A stretch of 64,000 nt of DNA, taken from NCBI RefSeq assembly GCF_006149005.1, contig NZ_VBSL01000007.1, positions 248,001 to 312,000 of the forward strand. Direction: 5' to 3'. Shown here one piece after another: positions 37,728 through 46,839 of this stretch. Numbering within the stretch: the stretch's first letter is position 1; every line of letters starts with the position of its first letter. Origin of the DNA: Larkinella sp. C7 (lineage in GTDB: Bacteria; Bacteroidota; Bacteroidia; Cytophagales; Spirosomataceae). The notes under the pieces are model-generated. The model saw only the letters and a program-made list of their open reading frames with translations, was not told where the DNA came from and did no database searches. The position numbers and the translations under genes were made by a program.

Positions 37728-38270
37728 ATGGTAACCTTGCAAATTGAACAAAGCAAAAAATACAGTCGCCTGATCAACATCCTGGCGATTGTGATTCCGG
37801 TAGTGGTGGCAGTTCTATTAGGAATTCGCCAAAAAGTAGATCTGGGCAATTGGACTACTTACTTGCCGCATATCAATGCCGTCATTAATTCAGCCACAGC
37901 AGTTTTGTTGCTGGTGGGCTTTTATTTCATCAAACAGAAAAACATCACAGCCCACCGGGTAACCATGCTGTCCGCTTTTACGCTGGGCTTTCTTTTTCTG
38001 CTGAGTTATGTCTTATACCACCTGTCGAATGAGTCAACTCCTTTCGGTGGAGAAGGCTGGATTCGGCCGGTTTATTACTTTCTGCTGATTAGCCACATTA
38101 GTTTGTCCATCGTGGTGGTGTGGTTTGTGCTTCGGGCGGTTTATTTTGCGCTGAGCGGGCAGATTACCAAGCACAAGGCCGTAGTGAAGTGGGCATTTCC
38201 CATCTGGTTGTATGTCAGTATCACCGGCGTTGTCGTTTATGTACTGATTGCTCCTTATTACAATCATTAA
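37728..38270 (+). CDS. DUF420 family membrane protein
   Basis: 180 residues, five TM helices. DUF420 proteins resemble CtaM/YozB and lie in cox operons, where they are needed for oxidase assembly in some bacteria. HAVINSATAVLLLVGFYFIK-type (HINAVINSATAVLLLVG) and KHKAVVKWAFPIWLYVSITG fit the family. Position between sco and the CxxC protein supports an assembly role. Confidence 0.9.
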   Translation: MVTLQIEQSKKYSRLINILAIVIPVVVAVLLGIRQKVDLGNWTTYLPHINAVINSATAVLLLVGFYFIKQKNITAHRVTMLSAFTLGFLFLLSYVLYHLSNESTPFGGEGWIRPVYYFLLISHISLSIVVVWFVLRAVYFALSGQITKHKAVVKWAFPIWLYVSITGVVVYVLIAPYYNH

Positions 38271-38281
38271 TCCATTGGGCT

Positions 38282-38566
38282 ATGAAAACCTTGAAAAGCT
38301 TTTTGGCACTTGGCATACTGTATATGCTGACCCTCACCAACACCTTTGCCCAATGTGCGATGTGTCGGGGAACGGTGGAAAGCACGATGAGCAACGGTCG
38401 TAATCAGGTTGCAGTGGGCTTGAATACCGGTATTCTCTATTTGTTGGTAACGCCATATCTGTTGGTAGCAATCATCATCTTTCTTTGGATAAGAACCAGC
38501 AAAAAAGAACATGGCAAACGTCTCGCAATTGCAAGCCGTGTCCGGGGGGCTATGTCCCAGGTGTAG
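38282..38566 (+). CDS. Small secreted/membrane protein with CxxC
   Basis: 94 residues: signal peptide (LKSFLALGILYMLTLTNTFA), then CAMCRGTVESTMSNGRNQVA, one TM helix (ILYLLVTPYLLVAIIIFLW) and a basic tail. The CxxC would face the periplasm and could bind copper or act in thiol exchange during oxidase assembly; that is inferred from the operon. Its last 56 nt overlap the DUF983 gene in another frame. Confidence 0.8.
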   Translation: MKTLKSFLALGILYMLTLTNTFAQCAMCRGTVESTMSNGRNQVAVGLNTGILYLLVTPYLLVAIIIFLWIRTSKKEHGKRLAIASRVRGAMSQV

Positions 38567-38900
38567 ACAGGGCAAGGTTTTCCAATACCCGGTTTACAAC
38601 CTCCGGCGGTTTGATGAAATGTATGAGCATTGTCCGCACTGCGGTTTGCGGTACGAAATCGAACCCGGTTATTTTTGGGGGGCCATGTTTGTCAGTTATG
38701 TTTTGTCGGCCGGTGTTGCCCTTCTACTCGGCTTTTTGATTTTCTACGGACTAAACGACCCGGGCGGCTGGACTTACGTGCTGATCATTTGTCCGGCACT
38801 GGTTCTGATCACCCCCATCAACTTCCGGATTTCACGAATCGTCTGGCTTCATTTTGTATCGGGGATCTATTACGAACCCGGCAAAACGTCGGAATTTTAA
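38511..38900 (+). CDS. DUF983 family membrane protein
   Basis: 129 residues: two zinc-ribbon-like pairs, CPRCRQGKVF and CPHCGLRYEIEPGYFWGAM, then two TM helices. DUF983 genes are commonly linked to cytochrome oxidase operons; their function is unknown. ATG at 38511, inside the preceding gene. Last gene of the operon; terminator follows 9 nt later. Confidence 0.9.
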   Translation: MANVSQLQAVSGGLCPRCRQGKVFQYPVYNLRRFDEMYEHCPHCGLRYEIEPGYFWGAMFVSYVLSAGVALLLGFLIFYGLNDPGGWTYVLIICPALVLITPINFRISRIVWLHFVSGIYYEPGKTSEF

Positions 38901-38908
38901 ACTTCCTC

Positions 38909-38939
38909 AAGCCCGGTCTGCCGACCGGGCTTCTTTTTT
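38909..38939 (+). terminator. Terminator of the act-cox operon
   Basis: AAGCCCGGTC, loop TGCC, GACCGGGCTT, then C and six T: a 10-bp perfect stem. Confidence 0.93.
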
Positions 38940-39014
38940 GAATAATTTCAACCCACCGTGCAACCTCGACCCACCCGGTTTGCATCTTGTGCCTGAAAAC
39001 GATTCTTAACCGGC

Positions 39015-39602
39015 ATGATTCGACGATTACTCGGCTATTCAACGGAAATGCAGCTCATAACGGCACTGCAACGGGCGGACAGCCGGGCGCAGAAGGCGTT
39101 GTTTGAGCGGTATTCGTCGAAAATGCTGGCGATCTGCGTCCGCTACGTCTCCAACCGCTACGAAGCCGAGGAGATTCTGATGGACGGTTTTATGCGGGTT
39201 TTTGAAAAAATCGGGCAGTATAAAAGTGAAGGCAGTTTTGAAGGCTGGATTCGGCGGATCATGGTGAATGAGTCCCTGATGTATCTGCGGAAGAACAAAC
39301 AATGGCGGGCCGAAATTGCGCTGGAAGATGTCGCACCGGAAGCCGACACCACGTTTGCCGATCAGGATTTGATGGCCGAAGATCTGATGAATCTGCTCGA
39401 ACAGTTGCCAGCAGGCTACAAAACGGTATTCAATCTCTACGCCATCGAAGGATACAGCCACGCCGAAATAGCCGAATCATTGGGAATCACAGAAAGTACC
39501 TCCAAATCGCAACTGCACCGCGCACGGGCTCTCCTGCAACGGTTGCTGACGCAGTTGGACGTAAAAAAAAAATCAATAAGTTATGAGCCAGCATCCTATT
39601 GA
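39015..39602 (+). CDS. RNA polymerase ECF sigma factor
   Basis: 195 residues, sigma-70 region 2 (ALFERYSSKMLAICVRYVSN, EEILMDGFMRVFEKI, FEGWIRRIMVNESL) and region 4 (LPAGYKTVFNLYAIEGYSHA, EIAESLGITESTSKSQLHRA). It overlaps the next gene by 20 nt, the usual coupling with an anti-sigma gene. Confidence 0.94.
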   Translation: MIRRLLGYSTEMQLITALQRADSRAQKALFERYSSKMLAICVRYVSNRYEAEEILMDGFMRVFEKIGQYKSEGSFEGWIRRIMVNESLMYLRKNKQWRAEIALEDVAPEADTTFADQDLMAEDLMNLLEQLPAGYKTVFNLYAIEGYSHAEIAESLGITESTSKSQLHRARALLQRLLTQLDVKKKSISYEPASY

Positions 39603-40425
39603 CGATCTGTTTTCCAGCCAGTTAAGGGACCACAGGGTAAAACCGGAACGGGCTTCGTGGGAAGAACTACAACGCCGAATGAACGCGAAGGAAGAACGCA
39701 AATCGCCATTTGTCTGGTGGTATGCGTCAGCCGCCAGCGTAGCCGTACTGCTGTTGGTGTCGTGGTGGTTGTGGTCGGGCGATGAAACCGTCAAAACTGG
39801 TCCGGCAACCAACCGAATAGCGAAGCAGACGCCGAAAAAAGCCGCACCGGGCCAGCAACCTTCACCATCAAAAACCGACCTGGCATCAGCGATGGACGAA
39901 GTGGAAAAACCAGTCATCGCGTTTGAAAAACCGGCGGTCCGCCGAAACAACAGTCCGAACGAAGACAGCCGTCCGGTTGAAAAACCGGCTCCAAGTATCG
40001 CTGAGGAACTGGTAGTCAATGAAAAACCGCCCCTTTCAATTCCGCAGGAAGAGGTTCGGAAACCGGAAGTGTTGCTTGCGGCCGAAGAAGCTCCCAAGCA
40101 GGCCGAGCGAACATTGGTGGTTCAGATGGCGGCTCCAGAAATCAAACCAACGGCTCTGGTTGTGTCAACGGAACCCGGAAATGCTGATTTTACGGGGCGT
40201 AACGAGGATCAGCCGAAGAAAAAACGCTTTCGTTTGGGCCGGGTGCTGCGCCAGTTCAACAAGATAAAATCCGGTGAGCCCGTCGAATGGGAAGAGGTGG
40301 GCGTTCAGCCGGGGGCGTTGCTGGCCCGGGCGTCGGAGCGGGTTCAGGAAGGCAAAGAGAAAATTTCCAGTTCGTATGAGAACCTGCGCTACAATGCATT
40401 CAAGAAAAATCCAAACAACAAATAG
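39583..40425 (+). CDS. Putative membrane anti-sigma factor
   Basis: 280 residues. The cytoplasmic N-terminus (IDDLFSSQLRDHRVKPERAS, WEELQRRM) is followed by one TM helix at about 46-65 and a long Pro/Lys/Glu-rich periplasmic stalk, then a short basic segment (KKKRFRLGRVLRQFNKIKSG). No standard anti-sigma motif is recognised; the call rests on overlap with the sigma gene, the topology and the downstream envelope gene. Confidence 0.65.
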   Translation: MSQHPIDDLFSSQLRDHRVKPERASWEELQRRMNAKEERKSPFVWWYASAASVAVLLLVSWWLWSGDETVKTGPATNRIAKQTPKKAAPGQQPSPSKTDLASAMDEVEKPVIAFEKPAVRRNNSPNEDSRPVEKPAPSIAEELVVNEKPPLSIPQEEVRKPEVLLAAEEAPKQAERTLVVQMAAPEIKPTALVVSTEPGNADFTGRNEDQPKKKRFRLGRVLRQFNKIKSGEPVEWEEVGVQPGALLARASERVQEGKEKISSSYENLRYNAFKKNPNNK

Positions 40426-40429
40426 AACC

Positions 40430-41446
40430 ATGAAATCCGTATTCACCACCCTCCTGATGCTGTTCGGTAGCCTGGCGTGGGCCGCTCCCGAAAGTCTGAA
40501 AGCCGATTCGCTGGTCATTTTATTCGGCAACAAAACCCGGCTGGTTATCCACTCCAACGACAAAGAAGGAATCCGGCAGTTGTCCAATTACGACATCAAT
40601 AAAATTATCCGTGACATGGGCATGAAGCTCGATTCTGCCAAAGCGGGGGAGACGTTCATTGTGATCGACGAAAACCGGGTGCAGCGGTATTTGCAGGATA
40701 CGGTTTTGATTGTAACCCAGCGGGATGGCGAAGTGAGCGTAACGATCAAAGAATCGGACGATCGGCGTTATGAGCGTTCGGATAGCGACTCGGACTGGTC
40801 GAGCCGGAACCACAACCGTCGTCGGAAAAAAGACAATTGGGACATCGGAGCCGAGGGGGGCGGTATTGGGCTGAACAGCCTGGTTGAGAAGAGCGCCAAC
40901 CCGAATTATCCCGCAGAAAGTTACCGACTACGGCCGTTAGGTTCCCGCTACATCAGCCTGGCGCTGAGCCAGATGCCGACCATTGCCCGGAGCCAGCACG
41001 TAGGTTTCAAACTCTATTACGGAATAGAAGTATCGTGGAATAACTACATGTTTGAAAACGATGTCATTGCCCAAAAAGGGGCTGATGGGATTGTTTTTTC
41101 GGATGCCGGGCGGGATTTAAAAAAAAGTAAGCTGACGGTTTGTTCCGTGAATCTGCCGGTGGTGCCACGGCTCAGTTTTTACAACAGCAGTGGCCGTAAG
41201 ATGGGCCATCTGGGTTTCGGTGGATACGTAGGGTACCGGGTCGATAGCTATACGAAAATCAAAGAGCAGGATAACAACAAAGAGCGGCAACACTCGAACT
41301 TTTACCTGAATGATTTTCGCTACGGTCTTATTGCCCACATCGGCATTGCCCGTACGAACTTCTTTATCAAGTACGATCTGAATCCAATGTTCCAGGACAA
41401 CAAAGGGCCAAACGTTCGGGCGTTGAGTTTCGGAATCGGTTTATAA
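40430..41446 (+). CDS. Putative outer-membrane beta-barrel protein
   Basis: 338 residues from ATG 40430. Signal peptide (SVFTTLLMLFGSLAWA). N-terminal domain about 20-120, then a charged linker rich in Arg/Asp/Ser (YERSDSDSDWSSRNHNRRRK), then alternating beta segments ending RALSFGIGL. The barrel is inferred. Starts 4 nt after the anti-sigma gene, so probably the third gene of one operon and perhaps the source or target of the envelope signal. Confidence 0.7.
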   Translation: MKSVFTTLLMLFGSLAWAAPESLKADSLVILFGNKTRLVIHSNDKEGIRQLSNYDINKIIRDMGMKLDSAKAGETFIVIDENRVQRYLQDTVLIVTQRDGEVSVTIKESDDRRYERSDSDSDWSSRNHNRRRKKDNWDIGAEGGGIGLNSLVEKSANPNYPAESYRLRPLGSRYISLALSQMPTIARSQHVGFKLYYGIEVSWNNYMFENDVIAQKGADGIVFSDAGRDLKKSKLTVCSVNLPVVPRLSFYNSSGRKMGHLGFGGYVGYRVDSYTKIKEQDNNKERQHSNFYLNDFRYGLIAHIGIARTNFFIKYDLNPMFQDNKGPNVRALSFGIGL

Positions 41447-41461
41447 GAATTTCTGAGGGGT

Positions 41462-41498
41462 AAAAACCGTCGTTGGCGCAGGCCAGTGGCGGTTTTTG
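41462..41498 (+). terminator. Terminator of the sigma operon
   Basis: AAAAACCG and CGGTTTTT close a stem with an inner TGGC/GCCA, followed by T. Confidence 0.85.
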
Positions 41499-41542
41499 TT
41501 TGTTACTAAATTGGTTCAGCTAAATTTATTTTAAGCGAATAG

Positions 41543-41572
41543 TTGACTTAGCAAAAAAAGCATGTAATTTTG
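41543..41572 (+). promoter_or_regulatory. Promoter of the tRNA-tuf operon
   Basis: TTG (41543-41545), exactly 19 nt, TAATTTTG (41565-41572): perfect consensus, 62 nt before tRNA-Tyr. Confidence 0.88.
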
Positions 41573-41633
41573 CAACTCCGTTGGCAGAAGTGCTGGTTGA
41601 GTGACATCAAAAAGTGCTTTTTAAGGACTGAAA

Positions 41634-41719
41634 GGGGAGTTTCCAGAGTGGCCAAATGGATCAGACTGTAAATCTGCTGGCGTACGCCTTCGGAGGTTCG
41701 AATCCTCCACTCCCCACCA
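41634..41719 (+). tRNA. tRNA-Tyr (GTA)
   Basis: GGGGAGT pairs with ACTCCCC; anticodon GTA in CTGTAAATC; long variable arm as expected of a class II tRNA; T arm GGAGGTTCGAATCCTCC. ACCA is encoded at the 3' end. Confidence 0.95.
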
Positions 41720-41727
41720 AGTAAAAG

Positions 41728-41769
41728 TGAAGTTAGTTTATAGTTTTGAGTTTATCGTTTCCGGTTGAA
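41728..41769 (+). repeat. Heptad-repeat array between tRNA-Tyr and tRNA-Gly
   Basis: Six consecutive 7-bp units of form RGTTTAT, starting at 41728; AGTTTAT occurs at 41735 and 41749 and AGTTTTG at 41742, then CGTTTCC and GGTTGAA. Same consensus as hairpin 1, but with no fold-back partner here. Confidence 0.7.
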
Positions 41770-41801
41770 ACGGCGAGCACTAAAATTAAAAACGAAAAAA
41801 A

Positions 41802-41877
41802 GCGGGAGTAGCTCATTTGGTAGAGCGGTAGCCTTCCAAGCTTCAGGTGGCCGGTTCGAGCCCGGTCTCCCGCTCCA
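41802..41877 (+). tRNA. tRNA-Gly (TCC)
   Basis: GCGGGAG pairs with CTCCCGC; anticodon TCC in CTTCCAAG; T arm CCGGTTCGAGCCCGG. Discriminator T followed by an encoded CCA. Confidence 0.95.
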
Positions 41878-41880
41878 GAT

Positions 41881-41938
41881 AATGAATAGTGTATAATGAA
41901 CATGACGAGTCAATCATTTTCATTCTGCATTATTCATT
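41881..41938. repeat. Heptad-repeat hairpin 5 between tRNA-Gly and tRNA-Thr
   Basis: Arms 41881-41904 and 41915-41938 pair at 20 of 24 positions around a 10-nt loop. Units are AATGAAT (41881), AGTGTAT, AATGAAC; the complement of the right arm reads AATGAAT, AATGCAG, AATGAAA. A T run follows. Confidence 0.8.
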
Positions 41939-41962
41939 TTTCTTAGTTTTGCGTATACAAAA

Positions 41963-42034
<72 letters not shown>

Positions 42035-42093
42035 CAGAAACGGCAAATTTCAATCAATTAAAAATAACCAGTTCAATTTAAGCTTTTCCAACA

Positions 42094-43281
<1,188 letters not shown>

Positions 43282-43294
43282 TACAAGGCTATTG

Positions 43295-43333
43295 AAACAA
43301 GTGCATTTCTTTCGGGGAATGCACTTGTTTTTT
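43295..43333 (+). terminator. tuf terminator
   Basis: AAACAAGTGCATT and AATGCACTTGTTT form a perfect 13-bp stem with a 10-nt loop, followed by T. The -33 TTG of the next promoter lies in its 3' arm. Confidence 0.9.
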
Positions 43334-43353
43334 CTGAATATTTAGTAACTTTG
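43325..43353 (+). promoter_or_regulatory. Promoter of tRNA-Trp/secE/nusG operon
   Basis: TTG (43325-43327), 18 nt, TAACTTTG (43346-43353). The -33 box overlaps the tuf terminator stem. Confidence 0.75.
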
Positions 43354-43381
43354 CAGTCCGTTTCGGCGGGCAAACCGGAAC

Positions 43382-43444
43382 AAAGAGAAAAGAGCTAAGA
43401 TAAAAGGCCTGATTCGCATCTTTTGTCTTACTTCTTTTCTCTTT
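43382..43444. repeat. Heptad-repeat hairpin 6 upstream of tRNA-Trp
   Basis: Arms 43382-43405 and 43421-43444 pair at 21 of 24 positions around a 15-nt loop. Units are AAAGAGA (43382), AAAGAGC, TAAGATA. It lies between the promoter and the tRNA, so it would be in the transcript's leader. Confidence 0.8.
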
Positions 43445-43457
43445 CTTCTAACTAAAC

Positions 43458-43531
43458 ACGGGTGTAGTTCAAGGGTAGAATAGCGGTCTCCAAAACCGTT
43501 GATGGGAGTTCGAATCTCTCCACCCGTGCCA
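43458..43531 (+). tRNA. tRNA-Trp (CCA)
   Basis: ACGGGTG pairs with CACCCGT; anticodon CCA in GTCTCCAAAAC; T arm GGGAGTTCGAATCTCTC; discriminator G; CCA encoded. Directly upstream of secE, as in many bacteria. Confidence 0.95.
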
Positions 43532-43543
43532 ATCACATCACAG

Positions 43544-43735
43544 ATGGACAAGGTTACCTCATTTCTGAAAGACTCCCTGGAGGAGGTTCAGCACAATGTT
43601 ACATGGCCAAAGTTTGGCGATTTGCAAGCCAGCTCAACATTGGTCTTGATTGCATCGCTGATTTTTGCACTGCTGGTAGGAGGCATCGATTTCTTGTTTG
43701 AAAACGCGCTGAATCTTTTTTATCAGTCGTTTTGA
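43544..43735 (+). CDS. secE: Preprotein translocase subunit SecE
   Basis: 63 residues from ATG 43544 (MDKVTSFLKDSLEEVQHNVTWP); one TM helix at about 33-57. Essential small subunit of SecYEG. The upstream in-frame codons belong to the tRNA. Confidence 0.95.
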   Translation: MDKVTSFLKDSLEEVQHNVTWPKFGDLQASSTLVLIASLIFALLVGGIDFLFENALNLFYQSF

Positions 43736-43813
43736 TGCCAGGTCATAATTGTCTCTGTGTGATTCGGAGTTGGTAATCATTCAGCAACAATTACAATTCG
43801 TAACGAATTCACG

Positions 43814-44371
43814 ATGGAAAGCGGAATCAAATGGTATGTCGTCCGGGCCATTTCTGGCCAGGAAAAGAAAGTCAAGTCTTATCTGGAAAATGAGATTGCC
43901 AGACAAGGGTTGGGTGACTTTGTTCCTCAGATTCTGATTCCGTCTGAAAAAGTATACGAAATGCGGAACGGAAAAAAGCGGGTTCGTGAGAAAACGTTCT
44001 TTCCGGGCTATATTTTAATTTCAGCCGATCTCTCCAACGGTGAAGTTTCCCACTTGATTACCAGCATGCCTGGTGTTCTGGGTTTTCTGGGAAACGCCAA
44101 CGGTCCGACCAAAATACCGGTTCCGTTGCGGCAGGCTGAGGTAAACCGTATTTTAGGGAAAGTCGATGAGGTGACTCAGGAAGTAACGACACCTACGGTA
44201 TCGTTTATTAAAGGAGAGTCGGTAAAAGTGGTTGATGGCCCGTTCAGCGGCTTCATCGGAACCGTCGAAGAAGTGTTCGACGAACGGAAGAAACTGAATG
44301 TGGTAGTCAAAATTTTCGGTAGAAATACCCCTGTAGAGCTGAGTTACGCACAAGTAGAAAAGGAAAATTAA
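43814..44371 (+). CDS. nusG: Transcription antitermination factor NusG
   Basis: 185 residues. NGN domain (KWYVVRAISGQEKKVKSYLE, KTFFPGYILI) and C-terminal KOW domain (GESVKVVDGPFSGFIGTVEE). Links RNA polymerase with Rho or the ribosome. Between secE and rplK, the conserved order. Confidence 0.97.
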   Translation: MESGIKWYVVRAISGQEKKVKSYLENEIARQGLGDFVPQILIPSEKVYEMRNGKKRVREKTFFPGYILISADLSNGEVSHLITSMPGVLGFLGNANGPTKIPVPLRQAEVNRILGKVDEVTQEVTTPTVSFIKGESVKVVDGPFSGFIGTVEEVFDERKKLNVVVKIFGRNTPVELSYAQVEKEN

Positions 44372-44456
44372 CTGGCTATGCCCGAGACCATGCCGTCGTA
44401 TGCTTCCCACTGGACGGACAGTCATTCGCAGGGCTTAGCGTAACAAACCAGAAGCA

Positions 44457-44900
44457 ATGGCAAAAGAAGTAGTTGGCTACGTGAAATTGCAGGTGAAGGG
44501 TGGTGCTGCCAATCCCTCTCCTCCGATCGGACCAGCGTTGGGTTCCAAGGGTTTGAACATCATGGAATTCTGCAAGCAGTTCAACGGACGGACGCAGGAT
44601 AAGGCAGGCATGGTCCTTCCAGTACTGATCACGTACTACAAAGACAAATCGTTTGAATTTGTCATCAAAACACCGCCTGCACCCATCCTGTTGATGGAGG
44701 CTGCCAAAGTAAAAACCGCTTCGGCTCAGCCGAACCGGAACAAAGTTGGCTCAGTAACCTGGGATCAAGTTCGGCAGATTGCTGAAACGAAAATGCCGGA
44801 TCTGAACGCCTTTACCATCGAATCAGCGATGAAGATGATTGCCGGTACCGCCCGGAGTATGGGCATCACGGTATCGGGGAAAGCTCCCTGGGACAATTAA
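44457..44900 (+). CDS. rplK: 50S ribosomal protein L11
   Basis: 147 residues. [20 protein letters not shown] and [16 protein letters not shown] are diagnostic. GTPase-centre protein and target of stringent-response sensing. Confidence 0.98.
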   Translation: MAKEVVGYVKLQVKGGAANPSPPIGPALGSKGLNIMEFCKQFNGRTQDKAGMVLPVLITYYKDKSFEFVIKTPPAPILLMEAAKVKTASAQPNRNKVGSVTWDQVRQIAETKMPDLNAFTIESAMKMIAGTARSMGITVSGKAPWDN

Positions 44901-44927
44901 TTTCAGCAGTCAAATTCAGAGAAGATA

Positions 44928-45626
44928 ATGGGAAAATTGACTAAAAAACAAAAGGATGCTCTGAGCAAATACGAAGTTGCGAAAGAGTACTCATTGGCGC
45001 AGGCTGCCGAGATTTTAAAGACAATCTCGTATACGAAGTTTGACGCTTCGGTGGACATCGACGTTCGTTTGGGCGTTGACCCCCGGAAAGCAGATCAAAT
45101 GGTACGGGGTGTGGCTACACTGCCCCACGGTACGGGTAAAACCGTTCGTGTGCTGGTATTGTGCACACCGGATAAAGAAGCTGAAGCGAAAGAAGCGGGT
45201 GCTGATTTCGTTGGGCTGGACGAGTATATTACCAAAATCGAACAAGGCTGGACGGACGTTGACGTAATCATCACGATGCCGAACGTCATGGCTAAAGTTG
45301 GTAAACTGGGCCGGGTTCTGGGACCGCGCGGATTGATGCCAAACCCGAAATCGGGCACGGTGACGCCGGAAGTAGGCAAGGCGGTTCGTGAAGTGAAAGC
45401 CGGTAAAATCGACTTCAAAGTCGATAAATTCGGAATCATTCACGCCGGTATTGGTAAAGTGTCGTTCGACCCGGACAAACTGGCCGAAAACGCACAGGAA
45501 ATTATTGCAACCCTGCTGCGCCTGAAGCCTTCGTCCTCAAAAGGTACGTATGTAAGAACGATTCATTTGTCAAGCACGATGAGTCCGAGTGTAGTAATTG
45601 ATAAAACGACGGTATCAGGACTGTAA
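44928..45626 (+). CDS. rplA: 50S ribosomal protein L1
   Basis: 232 residues. [35 protein letters not shown] and [18 protein letters not shown] are diagnostic. L1 lines the tRNA exit side and represses the L11-L1 mRNA in other bacteria. Confidence 0.98.
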   Translation: MGKLTKKQKDALSKYEVAKEYSLAQAAEILKTISYTKFDASVDIDVRLGVDPRKADQMVRGVATLPHGTGKTVRVLVLCTPDKEAEAKEAGADFVGLDEYITKIEQGWTDVDVIITMPNVMAKVGKLGRVLGPRGLMPNPKSGTVTPEVGKAVREVKAGKIDFKVDKFGIIHAGIGKVSFDPDKLAENAQEIIATLLRLKPSSSKGTYVRTIHLSSTMSPSVVIDKTTVSGL

Positions 45627-45627
45627 C

Positions 45628-46164
45628 ATGACACGGGAAGAAAAAGGAGCGATTATTGAGGAACTGAGCGAGAAGTTCAAGACGGTTCCCTACTTCTATA
45701 TCACCGATGCCAGTGGCATGTCGGTTGCCGAAGTAAACAAACTGCGTCGGATGTGTTTCGACCAGGGTATCGAATACCGGGTTATCAAAAACACACTGAT
45801 CCGGAAAGCACTGGAAACGCTGGAAACCGATTATGCTTCCTTCGATGAGGCTGTATTAACGGGATTCTCCGGCGTAATGTTCCACGCAGAATCGGGTAAA
45901 GTTCCAGCCAAGCTGATCAAACAATACCGCAAAGAAGCCGGTAATGATAAGCTGAAACTGAAAGGGGCATCGGTGGATTACAGCCTGTTTATTGGTCACG
46001 ACCAACTGGAGACGCTGTTGACGCTGAAGACCAAGAACGAACTCATCGGCGACGTTATCGCCTTGCTGCAATCACCTGCCAAGAATGTTATTTCTGGTCT
46101 GCAGAGTGGTGGCAACAAACTGGCCGGTATCCTCAAAACACTGTCGGAGCGGGAAGCCGCCTGA
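45628..46164 (+). CDS. rplJ: 50S ribosomal protein L10
   Basis: 178 residues from ATG 45628 (MTREEKGAIIEELSEKFKTV), 1 nt after the rplA stop. Forms the stalk base with L7/L12. VNKLRRMCFDQGIEYRVIKN and GLQSGGNKLAGILKTLSE fit. Confidence 0.96.
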   Translation: MTREEKGAIIEELSEKFKTVPYFYITDASGMSVAEVNKLRRMCFDQGIEYRVIKNTLIRKALETLETDYASFDEAVLTGFSGVMFHAESGKVPAKLIKQYRKEAGNDKLKLKGASVDYSLFIGHDQLETLLTLKTKNELIGDVIALLQSPAKNVISGLQSGGNKLAGILKTLSEREAA

Positions 46165-46258
46165 CGCAATACAATGCTCACGGACTAACGGCTAATCGCC
46201 CCGGTCCCTGGGTACAGTTTTAAATCAATTTTGTAACAATCTAATCAAGAATACGAAA

Positions 46259-46639
46259 ATGGCAGATTTGAAAGCGTTCGCGGAGCAGCTTGTCAACCTG
46301 ACGGTAAAAGAAGTTAACGAACTGGCTGCTATTCTGAAAGACGAATACGGCATCGAACCAGCAGCAGCAGCACCAGTAATGGTAGCCGGTGGTGGTGGCG
46401 GTGAAGAAGTGGCGGCCGCTCCTGAGAAAACGTCTTTTGACGTGATCCTGAAAGCAGCAGGCGCCAGCAAACTGGCCGTTGTGAAATTGGTGAAAGACCT
46501 GACCGGTCTGGGCCTGAAAGAAGCCAAGGAATTGGTTGATACAGCTCCAAAACCAGTAAAAGAAGGTGTTGCGAAAGACGAAGCCGAAGCGCTGCGCAAG
46601 CAACTGGAAGAAGCCGGAGCAGAAGTTGAAGTGAAATAA
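46259..46639 (+). CDS. rplL: 50S ribosomal protein L7/L12
   Basis: 126 residues. N-terminal dimer helix pair, Ala/Gly hinge ([18 protein letters not shown]) and C-terminal domain ([37 protein letters not shown]). Binds translation GTPases. Confidence 0.98.
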   Translation: MADLKAFAEQLVNLTVKEVNELAAILKDEYGIEPAAAAPVMVAGGGGGEEVAAAPEKTSFDVILKAAGASKLAVVKLVKDLTGLGLKEAKELVDTAPKPVKEGVAKDEAEALRKQLEEAGAEVEVK

Positions 46640-46660
46640 CCCTGCTTGGGGCATCACATT

Positions 46661-46715
46661 CTCCCCCGGGAATAGGCCTGGCATCTGTCAGGTCTTTTCC
46701 TGTTTGGGGAGTTTT
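46661..46715 (+). terminator. Possible rplL-rpoB attenuator
   Basis: CTCCCC (46661-46666) pairs with GGGGAG (46706-46711), followed by TTTT. Inside, GGCCTG pairs with CAGGTC. This partial terminator between rplL and rpoB would lower polymerase-gene transcription, as in other bacteria; inferred. Confidence 0.5.
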
Positions 46716-46761
46716 GCGCTGTACACACGGGAAAGCAAACTATTTTCCTGTATATTACGTT

Positions 46762-46800
46762 GTCCGTTTACGCCCTTTTGTATACCAAAAGTAAGCGGAC
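46762..46800 (+). promoter_or_regulatory. Hairpin in the rpoB leader
   Basis: GTCCGTTTAC (46762-46771) and GTAAGCGGAC (46791-46800) pair with one G-T, and TTTTG/CAAAA adds five pairs near the 5-nt loop. It lies 40 nt before the rpoB start. No T run follows, so it is a processing or regulatory stem rather than a terminator. Confidence 0.55.
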
Positions 46801-46839
46801 GAGTCAATCTCGATCACTATAACTAAACGCAACGAAGTC

